A model generated the notes under the pieces. The model saw nothing but the letters and a program-made list of their open reading frames with translations, made no database searches and was not told the origin of the DNA. Of a stretch of DNA of 64,000 nucleotides, positions 1 through 10,538 are shown in pieces. Every line of letters begins with the position of its first letter. The stretch's first letter is position 1. The stretch is from positions 176,215-240,214 of the forward strand of contig MFFN01000001.1 of the NCBI GenBank assembly GCA_001777915.1, read 5' to 3'. The translations under genes and the position numbers were made by a program. Source of the stretch: Candidatus Edwardsbacteria bacterium RifOxyA12_full_54_48 (GTDB lineage Bacteria; Edwardsbacteria; AC1; EtOH8).

Positions 1-1
1 G

Positions 2-508
2 CTGGGCTTCACCATGCTGCTGGGAATGGACAGCCTGCTGCGCAGCAACCTCCGGAAGATCGCCAAGCGTTCGCCGGGCTGGCCCTTCGCCCTGGTGCTG
101 ATCATCGGTTTTTTGGGGACCCTGATCGCCGGCATCTACACCTGGGCCACCAGCGAATCCCTGCTGAGCCTGGGCTCGTCATTCATGTATGTCTACACCT
201 ATTTCATCATTCCCCTGCAGGCCACCATGTTCTCACTGCTGGCCTTCTTCATCGCCTCGGCCGCCTACCGGGCCTTCCGGGCCAGGACCCTGGAGGCCAC
301 CCTGCTGCTGATAACCGCCGCCATCGTGATGCTGGGCCGGGTGCCCATCGGAGCCGAGATCTGGGACAAATTTCCGCTGATCCAGGACTGGATCATGGAG
401 GTCCCCCAGATGGCCGCCAAGCGGGGCATCGTCATGGGGGTGGCCCTGGGTACCATAGCCATGTCACTCCGGGTGATCCTGGGGCTGGAAAGAACCTACC
501 TTACATAA
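2..508 (+). CDS. Hydrophobic membrane protein, probably 5'-partial
   Basis: The frame is open from the second base of the window. An ATG lies at 14, but no ribosome-binding site fits in front of it and the residues before it are also hydrophobic, so the gene probably starts upstream. The product has about five hydrophobic segments (near residues 25-45, 55-85, 95-115 and 140-158 from the ATG) separated by short basic loops, which marks an integral inner-membrane protein. I do not recognise the family. It is the first of three consecutive membrane proteins that run into two Roadblock-like genes and V-ATPase subunit genes, all on the same strand with short gaps, so they probably share a transcript. 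No function can be assigned from sequence. Confidence 0.6.
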   Translation: MGFTMLLGMDSLLRSNLRKIAKRSPGWPFALVLIIGFLGTLIAGIYTWATSESLLSLGSSFMYVYTYFIIPLQATMFSLLAFFIASAAYRAFRARTLEATLLLITAAIVMLGRVPIGAEIWDKFPLIQDWIMEVPQMAAKRGIVMGVALGTIAMSLRVILGLERTYLT

Positions 509-534
509 ATTAAGGTGATAAAGGAGATGGTGAA

Positions 535-1359
535 ATGAAATTCTTTGAAAACATAGCCAACATAGACAGCCGGATCATCTACCTGCTGTTGTTCATCGTA
601 GTGCTGATCCCGGTGGCCTTCAAGCTGGTCCTGCCGGTAAGGGTTTCCGAGCCGGTCCAGGCGGCCTACGATTCCATCGAAAAACTGCCGGAGGGGTCGG
701 TGATCCTTTTCTCGGTGGATTACGATGCCTCCTCGGCGCCCGAGATCCAGCCGATGCTGCTGGCCACCTTGCGGCACGCCTTCAGCAAAAAGCACAAAGT
801 AGTTCTGCTGGGGCAGTGGGCCCTGGGCCTGCCGTTCGGCGAGATCGGCCTCAACGAGATCGCCCCCCAGTTCGACGCCAAATACGGGGTGGATTACGTC
901 AACCTGGGCTACCGCCCCGGATACCGGGCCCAGATGGTGGGGATGGGGCGGGATATCCGCGACTTCTTCGCCAGCGATTACAAAGGCACTCCGGTCGACT
1001 CCATTCCCCTGATGCATGGCATTCACAACTACAACGACATAGACCTGCTGGTGGGCCTGGAGGCCGGTCAGGCCGGGGATGAGTGGATCCAGTTCGCCGG
1101 CGCCCGCTACGGGATCAACATCATCATCGGGGCCACCGGGGTCATCGCCCCGGACATGTTCCACTATCTGCAGGCCAAACAGATCAAGGGCCTGGTGGGC
1201 GGCCTGCAGGGGGCGGCCGAATACGAGACCCTGGTCAAGCATGCCGGGACCGGCATCGCCGGGATGGTGGCCCAGTCTTACGCCCATCTGCTGCTGTTGG
1301 GGTTCATCCTGATAGGCAATGTGGGCTATTTCGTGATCAGAAGGAGGAAACAAGCATGA
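535..1359 (+). CDS. Bitopic membrane protein with extracytoplasmic domain, unknown function
   Basis: A 274-residue protein with one hydrophobic segment near the N-terminus (about residues 15-35) and one near the C-terminus (about 250-268) ending in a basic RRRKQ tail. The roughly 200 residues between are soluble and mixed alpha/beta in look, with a Gly-rich stretch around residues 200-225. This suggests two membrane anchors around a globular domain. The start follows a purine-rich AAAGGAGATGG site eight bases upstream. The stop overlaps the next start by four bases (ATGA), so translation is probably coupled. I do not recognise the family; its place in front of V-ATPase genes is the only functional hint. 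Confidence 0.7.
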   Translation: MKFFENIANIDSRIIYLLLFIVVLIPVAFKLVLPVRVSEPVQAAYDSIEKLPEGSVILFSVDYDASSAPEIQPMLLATLRHAFSKKHKVVLLGQWALGLPFGEIGLNEIAPQFDAKYGVDYVNLGYRPGYRAQMVGMGRDIRDFFASDYKGTPVDSIPLMHGIHNYNDIDLLVGLEAGQAGDEWIQFAGARYGINIIIGATGVIAPDMFHYLQAKQIKGLVGGLQGAAEYETLVKHAGTGIAGMVAQSYAHLLLLGFILIGNVGYFVIRRRKQA

Positions 1360-1967
1360 TGCAGATAATCGGGACCTGGATAGCGGCCGGGCTGACCCTG
1401 GCCATATTTTCATTCCTCTATAAGGACAACCCCTTCTACAAATTCGCCGAGCACCTCTATGTGGGGGTCTCGGCCGCCTATGCCATACTGTATGTCTTCT
1501 ATTTTGACGTCAAGCCGCTGCTGATCGAGAAGTTCATCTCCGAGCAGGGGGCCGAGCGCTGGATCATACTGATCCCGGCGGCCTTCGGCCTGATCATGCT
1601 GGCCCGCTGGATACCCAAGATCTCCTGGCTGTCCCGCTGGTCCATCGCCCTGACGGTGGGGATCGCCGCCGGGCTGGGCATCACCGGACAGATCCAGGGG
1701 ATCCTACTGCCCCAGATCCGGGGCACACTGGTTTCGCTGACCACCGTAAACAACGCCATAATGGTGATCGGGGTGATCGCCACCCTGATCTATTTCTATT
1801 TTTCCATTGCCCACCAGGGCGTCGTCAAACACGGAGCCAGGCTGGGAATGGTCTTTATCATGGTGGCCTTCGGGGCCAGCTTCGGATACACCGTCATGGC
1901 CCGCATCTCGCTGCTGATCGGTCGACTGCATTTCCTGGTGTACGAGTGGCTCCATCTTGTTAAATGA
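1356..1967 (+). CDS. Polytopic membrane protein, unknown function
   Basis: About 203 residues with six to seven hydrophobic segments, so an integral membrane protein. The open frame extends further upstream, but that part overlaps the preceding gene in another frame. The ATG at 1356 overlaps the previous stop by four bases and has AGAAGGAGG just upstream, so I place the start there. Charged residues are few and mostly in short loops. It is smaller than V-ATPase subunit I and shows no sign of the glycine-rich hairpin of subunit K, so I do not call it a V0 subunit, although it sits in the same gene run. Function unknown. Confidence 0.65.
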   Translation: MMQIIGTWIAAGLTLAIFSFLYKDNPFYKFAEHLYVGVSAAYAILYVFYFDVKPLLIEKFISEQGAERWIILIPAAFGLIMLARWIPKISWLSRWSIALTVGIAAGLGITGQIQGILLPQIRGTLVSLTTVNNAIMVIGVIATLIYFYFSIAHQGVVKHGARLGMVFIMVAFGASFGYTVMARISLLIGRLHFLVYEWLHLVK

Positions 1968-2005
1968 GCCGCCGGGGGCCTTGAAATTTTAAGGGGGATG
2001 GAATT

Positions 2006-2308
2006 ATGGAAGACCTGACCGGAATAAAAGGGGTGCTGGGCTTTGCGGTCTACGTCAGCGACAGCCAGGTGTCCGGCTCGGCCAAGGGGAAGCTGGGCGA
2101 CAAGGCCTCGGACATAGAACAGTTCTGGGTCAACGCCGCTTCGGTGATATCAAACAATCTGAACCTGGGGGAGGTCAAAGAAGTGGCGGTCGGCGGGAAG
2201 GACCGCCAGGTGCTGATGGTGATGTCCCCCGACAAGACCGTCCTGTGCGAACTGGATCCCAAGGCCAACTGGAAGAGCATCTCCGCCGAAGTAAGGAGGA
2301 AGATGTGA
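2006..2308 (+). CDS. Roadblock/LC7-like small protein
   Basis: A 100-residue soluble protein. The order of predicted elements is a short helix, a beta hairpin (GFAVYVSDSQVSG), a long helix (ASDIEQFWVNAASVIS), a three-strand run (VKEVAVGG, RQVLMVM, TVLCEL) and a final helix. This is the topology of the Roadblock/LC7 (MglB-like) dimerisation fold, whose bacterial members regulate small GTPases or act as scaffolds. The family call rests on fold pattern, not a diagnostic motif. A GGGGG-type site precedes the ATG. The stop overlaps the next ATG by one base (TGATG), which couples it to a second protein of similar look. Confidence 0.5.
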   Translation: MEDLTGIKGVLGFAVYVSDSQVSGSAKGKLGDKASDIEQFWVNAASVISNNLNLGEVKEVAVGGKDRQVLMVMSPDKTVLCELDPKANWKSISAEVRRKM

Positions 2309-2859
2309 TGTCTTTACAAGACGCTTTAAAGACCAAGCTGGCCGGGCAGAAGGCGGCCTTCGTGATAGATGGATCAGGCAAGTGTCAGCAGCAGGGAGGG
2401 GATGAATCGGCCATCCTGCAGAGCACCCAGTTCGCCAAGCAGATATACGACATCGTCGGACTGTCTTCGCTGGACACCCTGTGGGTCAGCGCCGGGAACG
2501 GAACCTTTGTCACTAAAACAACCTCCCAGGGGCAGGCCGGGCTGATACTGGACCAGAATCCGGACATACCATCGGCCCTAAGTTTCATAGACAAAGCCCT
2601 GTCCTCATCGACCGACGGGCCGGCCGCCGGGACCGGGGATGTGATGGGAAAGGTGCGGAAGATAGCCGCCGAATACCTGACCGACTTCGCCGACACCGCC
2701 CTGATGATCCAGATCAAGCAGGCCGGGCTGGAGGAGAAGAACCCCCGGCCGGACCAGCTGGAGAAGCTGGCCGCCGGGCTGGAGAAGGCGGCCCTGATGA
2801 TCACCGGGCCGGAGAAGGCCAGGGAGATGGCCGAACAGATAAGGAAGGCGATAAAATAA
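2308..2859 (+). CDS. Roadblock-like domain protein with C-terminal helical region
   Basis: A 183-residue soluble protein. The frame is open further upstream, but the ATG at 2308 overlaps the preceding stop (TGATG) and follows AAGGAGGAAG, so I start it there. Residues 1 to about 105 repeat the helix / hairpin / helix / three-strand pattern of the preceding gene and could be a divergent Roadblock domain. Residues 110-183 are mostly helical and rich in Glu, Lys and Ala (AEYLTDFADTALM, then an EKLAAGLEKAALM stretch), possibly a partner-binding helix. V-ATPase subunit F follows after three bases. An alternative, that it replaces a V-ATPase stalk subunit, is not supported by any motif. Confidence 0.5.
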   Translation: MSLQDALKTKLAGQKAAFVIDGSGKCQQQGGDESAILQSTQFAKQIYDIVGLSSLDTLWVSAGNGTFVTKTTSQGQAGLILDQNPDIPSALSFIDKALSSSTDGPAAGTGDVMGKVRKIAAEYLTDFADTALMIQIKQAGLEEKNPRPDQLEKLAAGLEKAALMITGPEKAREMAEQIRKAIK

Positions 2860-2862
2860 GCG

Positions 2863-3186
2863 ATGGAAAGATTGGCCGTAATAACCGATCCCTGCACCGC
2901 CACCGGATTCCGGATGGCTGGCATAGAGACCCATGAGGTGGCCGACATCCACCAGATGCGCAGCAAGGTGCTGGAGCTGATGAAGAGCGACAGCTACGGC
3001 ATGATAGCGGTCAACGAGGACCTGGGCGGGGACCTGGGGGATGACATCAACCGCCTGATCAAGGGCCGGGCCCTGCCGGTGATCCTGCCGTTCCCGGTTC
3101 CCCAGGGCGGGGTGGTGGAGTCGGGCGAGGCTTATCTTTCCAAATTAGTCAAGCAGGCCATAGGGTTCTACGTCAAGTTGAAATGA
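2863..3186 (+). CDS. ntpF: V-type ATP synthase subunit F
   Basis: A 107-residue protein with the small alpha/beta fold expected of V/A-ATPase subunit F, part of the central stalk that couples ATP turnover in A3B3 to the membrane rotor. Family features are the N-terminal strand (RLAVITDP), the GFRMAGIETHEV segment, the SYGMIAVNEDL strand-turn and the PVILPFP motif before the last helix. Length matches family members (about 100-110 residues). It lies 3 bases after the preceding gene and about 150 bases before subunit A, with an inverted repeat in between. Confidence 0.85.
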   Translation: MERLAVITDPCTATGFRMAGIETHEVADIHQMRSKVLELMKSDSYGMIAVNEDLGGDLGDDINRLIKGRALPVILPFPVPQGGVVESGEAYLSKLVKQAIGFYVKLK

Positions 3187-3226
3187 ACTTTGAGATGCAG
3201 ACGGATTCAAACAGATTTGCACACTC

Positions 3227-3254
3227 TTAACCCAGCCCTTAAGGACTGGGTTAA
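3227..3254. repeat. Perfect inverted repeat between ntpF and ntpA
   Basis: Two perfect 9-base arms (TTAACCCAG and CTGGGTTAA) flank a 10-base loop that itself contains the palindrome CCTTAAGG. No T run follows, so it is not a classical terminator. It could be a processing or attenuation hairpin that sets subunit stoichiometry, or a small dispersed repeat. Confidence 0.6.
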
Positions 3255-3337
3255 GGATGGTGGCGTGTGGCAATGTAGGCCACGCATGCCCTTACGAACG
3301 CAATAACTATCTTATATAAATCGTTCCAGGAGTTTTT

Positions 3338-5080
<1,743 letters not shown>

Positions 5081-5099
5081 CCGACTTCCCATCAGATGT

Positions 5100-5200
5100 C
5101 ACCCTGAGAGGGCAATTTCGCTTGGCAGGGTGAACGGGTGACACTGTCATCCTTCAGCCTGTGGCGCACCGCAGGAATCTCAGGATGATAGATAGTAGAA
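5100..5200. repeat. Intergenic imperfect inverted repeat
   Basis: A short ACCCTG ... CAGGGT pair is followed by arms CTGTCATCCTTCA and TCAGGATGATAG around a GC-rich centre. The TCATCCT...AGGATGA type of palindrome is a common dispersed intergenic repeat in candidate-phylum genomes; that is general knowledge and was not checked here. Confidence 0.45.
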
Positions 5201-5224
5201 TAAACATAACAGTATAGGTGAATT

Positions 5225-6139
5225 ATGCGTCTAGTAACCAGAGCGGATTTCGATGGATTGATCTGCGGCGTCCTGTTGAAGGAGGCCGGCATCATCGACA
5301 ATATTTTGTTCGTCCACCCCAAGGACGTCCAGGACGGCAAGGTCGAGGTCACGGCCGACGACGTGCTGGCCAACGTGCCCTATGCCAAGGGCTGCGGGAT
5401 GTGGTTCGACCATCACATGTCCGAGCTGGAGCGCAAGGCCTTCCCGGCCGATTACAAGGGCTGGTCCAGCCCGGAGAAGAGCTGCGCTCGGGTGATCTAC
5501 AAGCATTACGGCGGGTCCGACAAGTTCCCCCGCTTCACCGAGATGATGACCGCGGTGGACAAGTCCGACTCCGGCGACCTAAGCATCGAGGAGGTGGCCG
5601 AGCCCCGGGGCTGGCTGCTGCTGGCGGTGGTGATGGACCCCCGCACCGGCCTGGGCCGCTACAGCGACTACCGGATCAGCAACCTGCAGCTGATGCAGGA
5701 CCTGATGGAATCCTGCCGGACCATGAGCATCGAGGAGATCCTGGAGCAGCCGGACGTCAAGGAGCGGGTCAAGCGCTATCGCGAATCGGAGTGGATGTAC
5801 AAAGAGATGATCAAGGGCCATTCCAGGGTGGAGGACAAGGTGCTGGTGGTGGACCTGCGCAATATCGAGGAGATCCCCAGCGGCAACCGGTTCGTGGAAT
5901 ACGGCATGTTCCCCAATATCAATATCTCCATCCGGGTGATGTGGGGCCTCAAGAAGCAGAACGTGGTGTTCGCGGTGGGGCACAGCATCATCAACCGGAC
6001 CTCCCAGACCAAGGTGGGCTCGCTGATGCTGAAGTACGGCGGCGGCGGGCATGACAAGGTGGGGACCTGCCAGGTGCCGGCCGAGAAGGCCGAGGAGGTG
6101 CTGAAGGAACTAGTGGAGCAGATCAAGGCGGACGGGTAA
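5225..6139 (+). CDS. DHH-family phosphoesterase
   Basis: 304 residues. The DHH-domain metal ligands are visible: D8 and D10 in ADFDG, and D62-H63-H64 in WFDHH. A DHHA1-type substrate-binding motif GGGGHDKVG lies near residue 275. Family members hydrolyse phosphodiester or phosphoanhydride bonds with Mn2+ (nanoRNA, cyclic dinucleotides, polyphosphate); the substrate here cannot be told. The usual central DHH-domain motif around D120 is represented by TAVDKSDSGD. It sits between V-ATPase subunits A and B, which normally adjoin, and the following ORF starts right at its stop. Confidence 0.85.
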   Translation: MRLVTRADFDGLICGVLLKEAGIIDNILFVHPKDVQDGKVEVTADDVLANVPYAKGCGMWFDHHMSELERKAFPADYKGWSSPEKSCARVIYKHYGGSDKFPRFTEMMTAVDKSDSGDLSIEEVAEPRGWLLLAVVMDPRTGLGRYSDYRISNLQLMQDLMESCRTMSIEEILEQPDVKERVKRYRESEWMYKEMIKGHSRVEDKVLVVDLRNIEEIPSGNRFVEYGMFPNINISIRVMWGLKKQNVVFAVGHSIINRTSQTKVGSLMLKYGGGGHDKVGTCQVPAEKAEEVLKELVEQIKADG

Positions 6140-6157
6140 ATGATAGGCGGGGTTGTT

Positions 6158-6583
6158 ATGAATGAAAATCCAGAAATACAAACAGCGTTAGATAACGAGC
6201 ATTTGCGGCTTTTGGCGATAGGTTATAAAATATCTGCAGGTGTAATCATTCTGTACTCTTTATTTGGTTTGATGTATATGTTTATGGGAATTTTCATTGG
6301 TATTATTGATAAACATAGACAAACGTCCCAGCCACCAATAGAGTGGTTTTTAGCAATATTTGGTTTTGGTATCTTTGCTGTTTCAGCCATTTTCGTCGTA
6401 TTGAATTTTATGGCGGCAAAAAGGCTTGAACAGCGCCGTTCAAAAACATTCTGCACGGTTATCGCTGCGCTAAATTGCATTGGGATCCCATACCACACTA
6501 TACTGGGTGTTTTTACCTTGGTCATATTGACCAGGAAATCAATTATAAAATTATTTGAAACAAACGGGGGTGCGATAGGTTGA
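6158..6583 (+). CDS. Small polytopic membrane protein, AT-rich
   Basis: About 141 residues with three to four hydrophobic segments (near residues 23-48, 65-88 and 105-130). An in-frame ATG occurs at 6140, directly after the previous stop, but the ATG at 6158 has AGGCGGGG at a better spacing, so I prefer it. Base composition (about 40 % G+C) and codon use are clearly poorer in G+C than the flanking DHH and subunit B genes, which suggests recent arrival. It has no recognised family and separates the V-ATPase genes further. A palindromic repeat lies just downstream. Confidence 0.6.
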   Translation: MNENPEIQTALDNEHLRLLAIGYKISAGVIILYSLFGLMYMFMGIFIGIIDKHRQTSQPPIEWFLAIFGFGIFAVSAIFVVLNFMAAKRLEQRRSKTFCTVIAALNCIGIPYHTILGVFTLVILTRKSIIKLFETNGGAIG

Positions 6584-6613
6584 TTTATCCGCCGTCGCTT
6601 TAGCGCAGGTGGG

Positions 6614-6662
6614 AACCTCCCCTTAATCCCCTCCTTGTTCAAGGAGGGGACGAGGGGTGGTC
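6614..6662. repeat. GC-rich palindromic repeat, copy 1
   Basis: The centre CCCCTCCTT-GTTC-AAGGAGGGG is a strong hairpin, flanked by outer arms AACCTCCCC and GGGGTGGTC. The same architecture recurs at 16378-16426 and at 24011-24069, the last inside a coding region. I read the three as one dispersed palindromic element family. Confidence 0.7.
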
Positions 6663-6720
6663 TAAAAGAAAAGATAAAAATAAATAAATTCATTTTGATA
6701 TATTAAATTACGAGGCATTC

Positions 6721-8133
<1,413 letters not shown>

Positions 8134-8194
8134 CTTCGAACAGTTTGAATGGATCAAATCGTTGAAACGTTTCAAACGATTGCAGGGAGTGGTA

Positions 8195-9049
8195 ATGAAA
8201 ACAGAACTTAAAATATCCATCTGTCTGATGCTCCTTTCCGTAGTAACTGCAACATCCGAGACCCTGGACGTCACCATCAAGGGCCTGGACGACGGCCAGA
8301 AGACCTCCCGTCAGCAGGATTACAAGGAGGCGGTGCTGGACGCCAAGCGCCAGGCCATCGAGCAGGCCGGGGTGACGGTGGAATCGAAGTCAACAGTAAA
8401 GAACGCCGTTCTGCAGGAGGATTTCATAGAATCCAACGCCAAGGCGGTCCTGCTGCCGGGATTCCAGATCATGGACATCGGCTACATGCAGGACGGCACT
8501 TATCAGATAGTGCTCACCGGCAAGGTTCAGGTCCAGCCCAAGCAATCATCTTCCGAGGCCGACAGCGGGGCCCTGCTTTTATTGATGAACATCTACAGCG
8601 TGCCGGTGACCTTCCAGCTGAACGGCAGGCCGCTGGACGCCGGCGGCAAATTCACCGCCCTGGTGGCGATGAAGGATAGCACGGATTTTTCCCTCCTGCC
8701 CAATATCAGGGAAGTTAAAAAAAGATACAACAACCTGCCTAAGTATTTTCTCTATCTGTTAAAACTTCCGGCCGGCCGGCACAGCATCAGGATCACAGCC
8801 CAGGTCATCTCCGGCACCGGCCCCGGCAGGAACGGCAATTTCGTGGATGCTGAGATAATCCCTGGTCGGACCACATTTTACGAATACCGGGCCGATCCGG
8901 AATACAACTTTATCCTGGCCGACAGCGATTTTGTATTTGAAAAACTGGAGGCCAATAAAAAACCGGCCGATACCACCGCCGCCTACCGCCAAAAATTGCG
9001 GCAGGACATAACCGCCCAATACGAAAAGCTCATTGGCTTCAAGTTCTAA
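8195..9049 (+). CDS. Secreted or envelope protein with LPP20-like N-terminal domain
   Basis: About 284 residues. I choose the ATG at 8195 with GCAGGGAG upstream, because the product then begins with a signal peptide (MKTELKISICLMLLS, cleavage near ATSE). After it, YKEAVLDAKRQAIEQAGV and the segment to about residue 105 resemble LPP20/FlgT-N type domains found in surface lipoproteins and flagellar accessory proteins. Residues 120-284 look beta-rich and end in a short helix; I do not recognise that part. It lies between V-ATPase subunits B and D, but its signal peptide makes a direct role in the cytoplasmic head unlikely. Confidence 0.6.
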   Translation: MKTELKISICLMLLSVVTATSETLDVTIKGLDDGQKTSRQQDYKEAVLDAKRQAIEQAGVTVESKSTVKNAVLQEDFIESNAKAVLLPGFQIMDIGYMQDGTYQIVLTGKVQVQPKQSSSEADSGALLLLMNIYSVPVTFQLNGRPLDAGGKFTALVAMKDSTDFSLLPNIREVKKRYNNLPKYFLYLLKLPAGRHSIRITAQVISGTGPGRNGNFVDAEIIPGRTTFYEYRADPEYNFILADSDFVFEKLEANKKPADTTAAYRQKLRQDITAQYEKLIGFKF

Positions 9050-9197
9050 TACTAACCAGAACGCAGAATTTATTATAAGGAAACCAGGAATGCAGGAAAC
9101 TATAATGGTTCCCAGTATTTATTCCCGGTTTCATGGATTCCTAATAAATAATCTTCGCATCTATGGCCATCGTAATAATATCTAATTTTATCAATAA

Positions 9198-9821
9198 ATG
9201 GAAAACGTATCACCAACCAGGATGAACCTGCTGGCCCGAAAGGCCCAGGTATCATTGGCCAAACAGGGGGTGGACCTGCTGAAGAAGAAACGCGACGCCC
9301 TGGTGGCGGAGTTCTTCGGCGTGGTCCGGAACACGCTGGAATCGCGCAACAAGCTCAACGCGGTGGCCCAGGAGGCCGTCAATCAGCTGAACGTCGCGGC
9401 CTCCATAGAGGGCAAGCCGCTGCTGGAATCGGCGGCCCTGGCCGGAAAACGCCAGGTGATGCTGCAGGTGGCCGAGAAGAACGTCTGGGGCATCAAGATC
9501 CCCGAGGTCTCCACCGCCCACAGCCTGAAAAGGGACCCCTTCAAGAGAGGGTACAACGCCGCCACCGCCCCGGGCCGGGTGATAAAGACCGCCGATAATT
9601 TCGAGGAGATGATCGACCTGCTGGTGGAGGTGGCCGGGCGGGAGACCCGCCTGAAAAAACTGGGCCAGGAGATAAAGAAGACCACCCGCCGGGTCAACGC
9701 CCTGGAACAGATCGTGATCCCCCGGCTGTACCGCCAGATGGCCTACATCAAAAGCGTCCTGGAGCAGAGGGAGAGGGAGGATGTCTTCCGGCTCAAATTG
9801 ATAAAGAACAAAGGCGAATGA
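9198..9821 (+). CDS. ntpD: V-type ATP synthase subunit D
   Basis: 207 residues, the normal length of subunit D, the central rotor shaft of the V/A-ATPase. It shows the characteristic two long helices: residues 1-75 (starting NVSPTRMNLLARKAQ, then GVDLLKKKRDAL) and residues 130-200 (TRRVNALEQIVIPRLYRQMAYI, with the VNALE signature). The hydrophobic middle segment forms the hairpin. The stop overlaps the next start by four bases. No subunit E, C, I or K gene is visible on either side. Confidence 0.95.
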   Translation: MENVSPTRMNLLARKAQVSLAKQGVDLLKKKRDALVAEFFGVVRNTLESRNKLNAVAQEAVNQLNVAASIEGKPLLESAALAGKRQVMLQVAEKNVWGIKIPEVSTAHSLKRDPFKRGYNAATAPGRVIKTADNFEEMIDLLVEVAGRETRLKKLGQEIKKTTRRVNALEQIVIPRLYRQMAYIKSVLEQREREDVFRLKLIKNKGE

Positions 9822-10507
9822 GACAGGTTCGCCTTTGTTCCCGTCTGCTGGCAGGCCTTTCCTGCTGGCTTTTTTTATCCGGCTGCATTTCGGTGGACAT
9901 CCAGACCAAGGCCGGCCGGGACCTCTCGGGCAGCCGGACCTATAGGATAACACTGGAGCCCATGCTGGCCAGGTTTTACCGGGCGGGGGCCTCGGCCAAA
10001 ATGTTCGACCTCCCCGGGCAGGACCTGGAGAAACAAAAAGGCGTCAGCGCCGTCTCCAAGCAGGAGATCCCGGGAGAGGACGGATCGCTGGAGCTGGTGT
10101 GGTCCTATCGTTCGTCCCGTTTGGATGATTTCTCCAGCCAAACCGACACCGTGATCTTCTCCAAGAGGGCCGTCAAATGGTGGATATATTACAGCTATTA
10201 CGAACGCTATCTGCCCCGCCGGGACACCAGCAATATTCCGGCCGCCAGAGGCACCTGGTTTAAGAACAGCCTGACCCTGCCGGGGCAGGTATATTCCAGC
10301 AACGGGGACTCGTTATCGGGCTCCCGAGTCGTCTGGCTACGCTCCATGGATGCTTCGGCCCAGGGCGGGCTGGTGATGACCGCCCAGAGCCGGGAGATCA
10401 ACCCCCTGCTGCTGGTTTTATTGCCGGTCCTTTTGGGCGCCATCTGCTACCTCCTGCTGAAACGCCGGATAAAATTAGTTGACCCATCCTCCTCTGACGG
10501 CACTTGA
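9818..10507 (+). CDS. Lipoprotein with C-terminal membrane anchor
   Basis: 229 residues. The N-terminus is a lipoprotein signal peptide (basic MRQVRLCSR, hydrophobic core, lipobox LSGC near residue 22). The central part is beta-rich with repeated YR and WSY motifs, and residues 195-213 form a single membrane segment followed by KRRIK. A protein with both a lipid anchor and a C-terminal transmembrane helix resembles LppM-type proteins, but the match is weak. It overlaps subunit D by four bases and may be translationally coupled to it. Role unknown. Confidence 0.65.
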   Translation: MRQVRLCSRLLAGLSCWLFLSGCISVDIQTKAGRDLSGSRTYRITLEPMLARFYRAGASAKMFDLPGQDLEKQKGVSAVSKQEIPGEDGSLELVWSYRSSRLDDFSSQTDTVIFSKRAVKWWIYYSYYERYLPRRDTSNIPAARGTWFKNSLTLPGQVYSSNGDSLSGSRVVWLRSMDASAQGGLVMTAQSREINPLLLVLLPVLLGAICYLLLKRRIKLVDPSSSDGT

Positions 10508-10532
10508 TAATATGATCTAAATGTATTAAACT
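10504..10532 (+). promoter_or_regulatory. Candidate sigma70-type promoter, nearly leaderless
   Basis: TTGATA, a 17-base spacer, then TAAACT. The -10 element ends six bases before the ATG at 10539, and no Shine-Dalgarno motif precedes that ATG, so transcription would begin at or next to the start codon. Confidence 0.45.
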
Positions 10533-10538
10533 GAAACG

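Noticed and set aside
1083-1355. Longer form of the third membrane protein
   Set aside because: The upstream part is a different frame of the preceding gene; the ATGA overlap and AGGAGG site support 1356.
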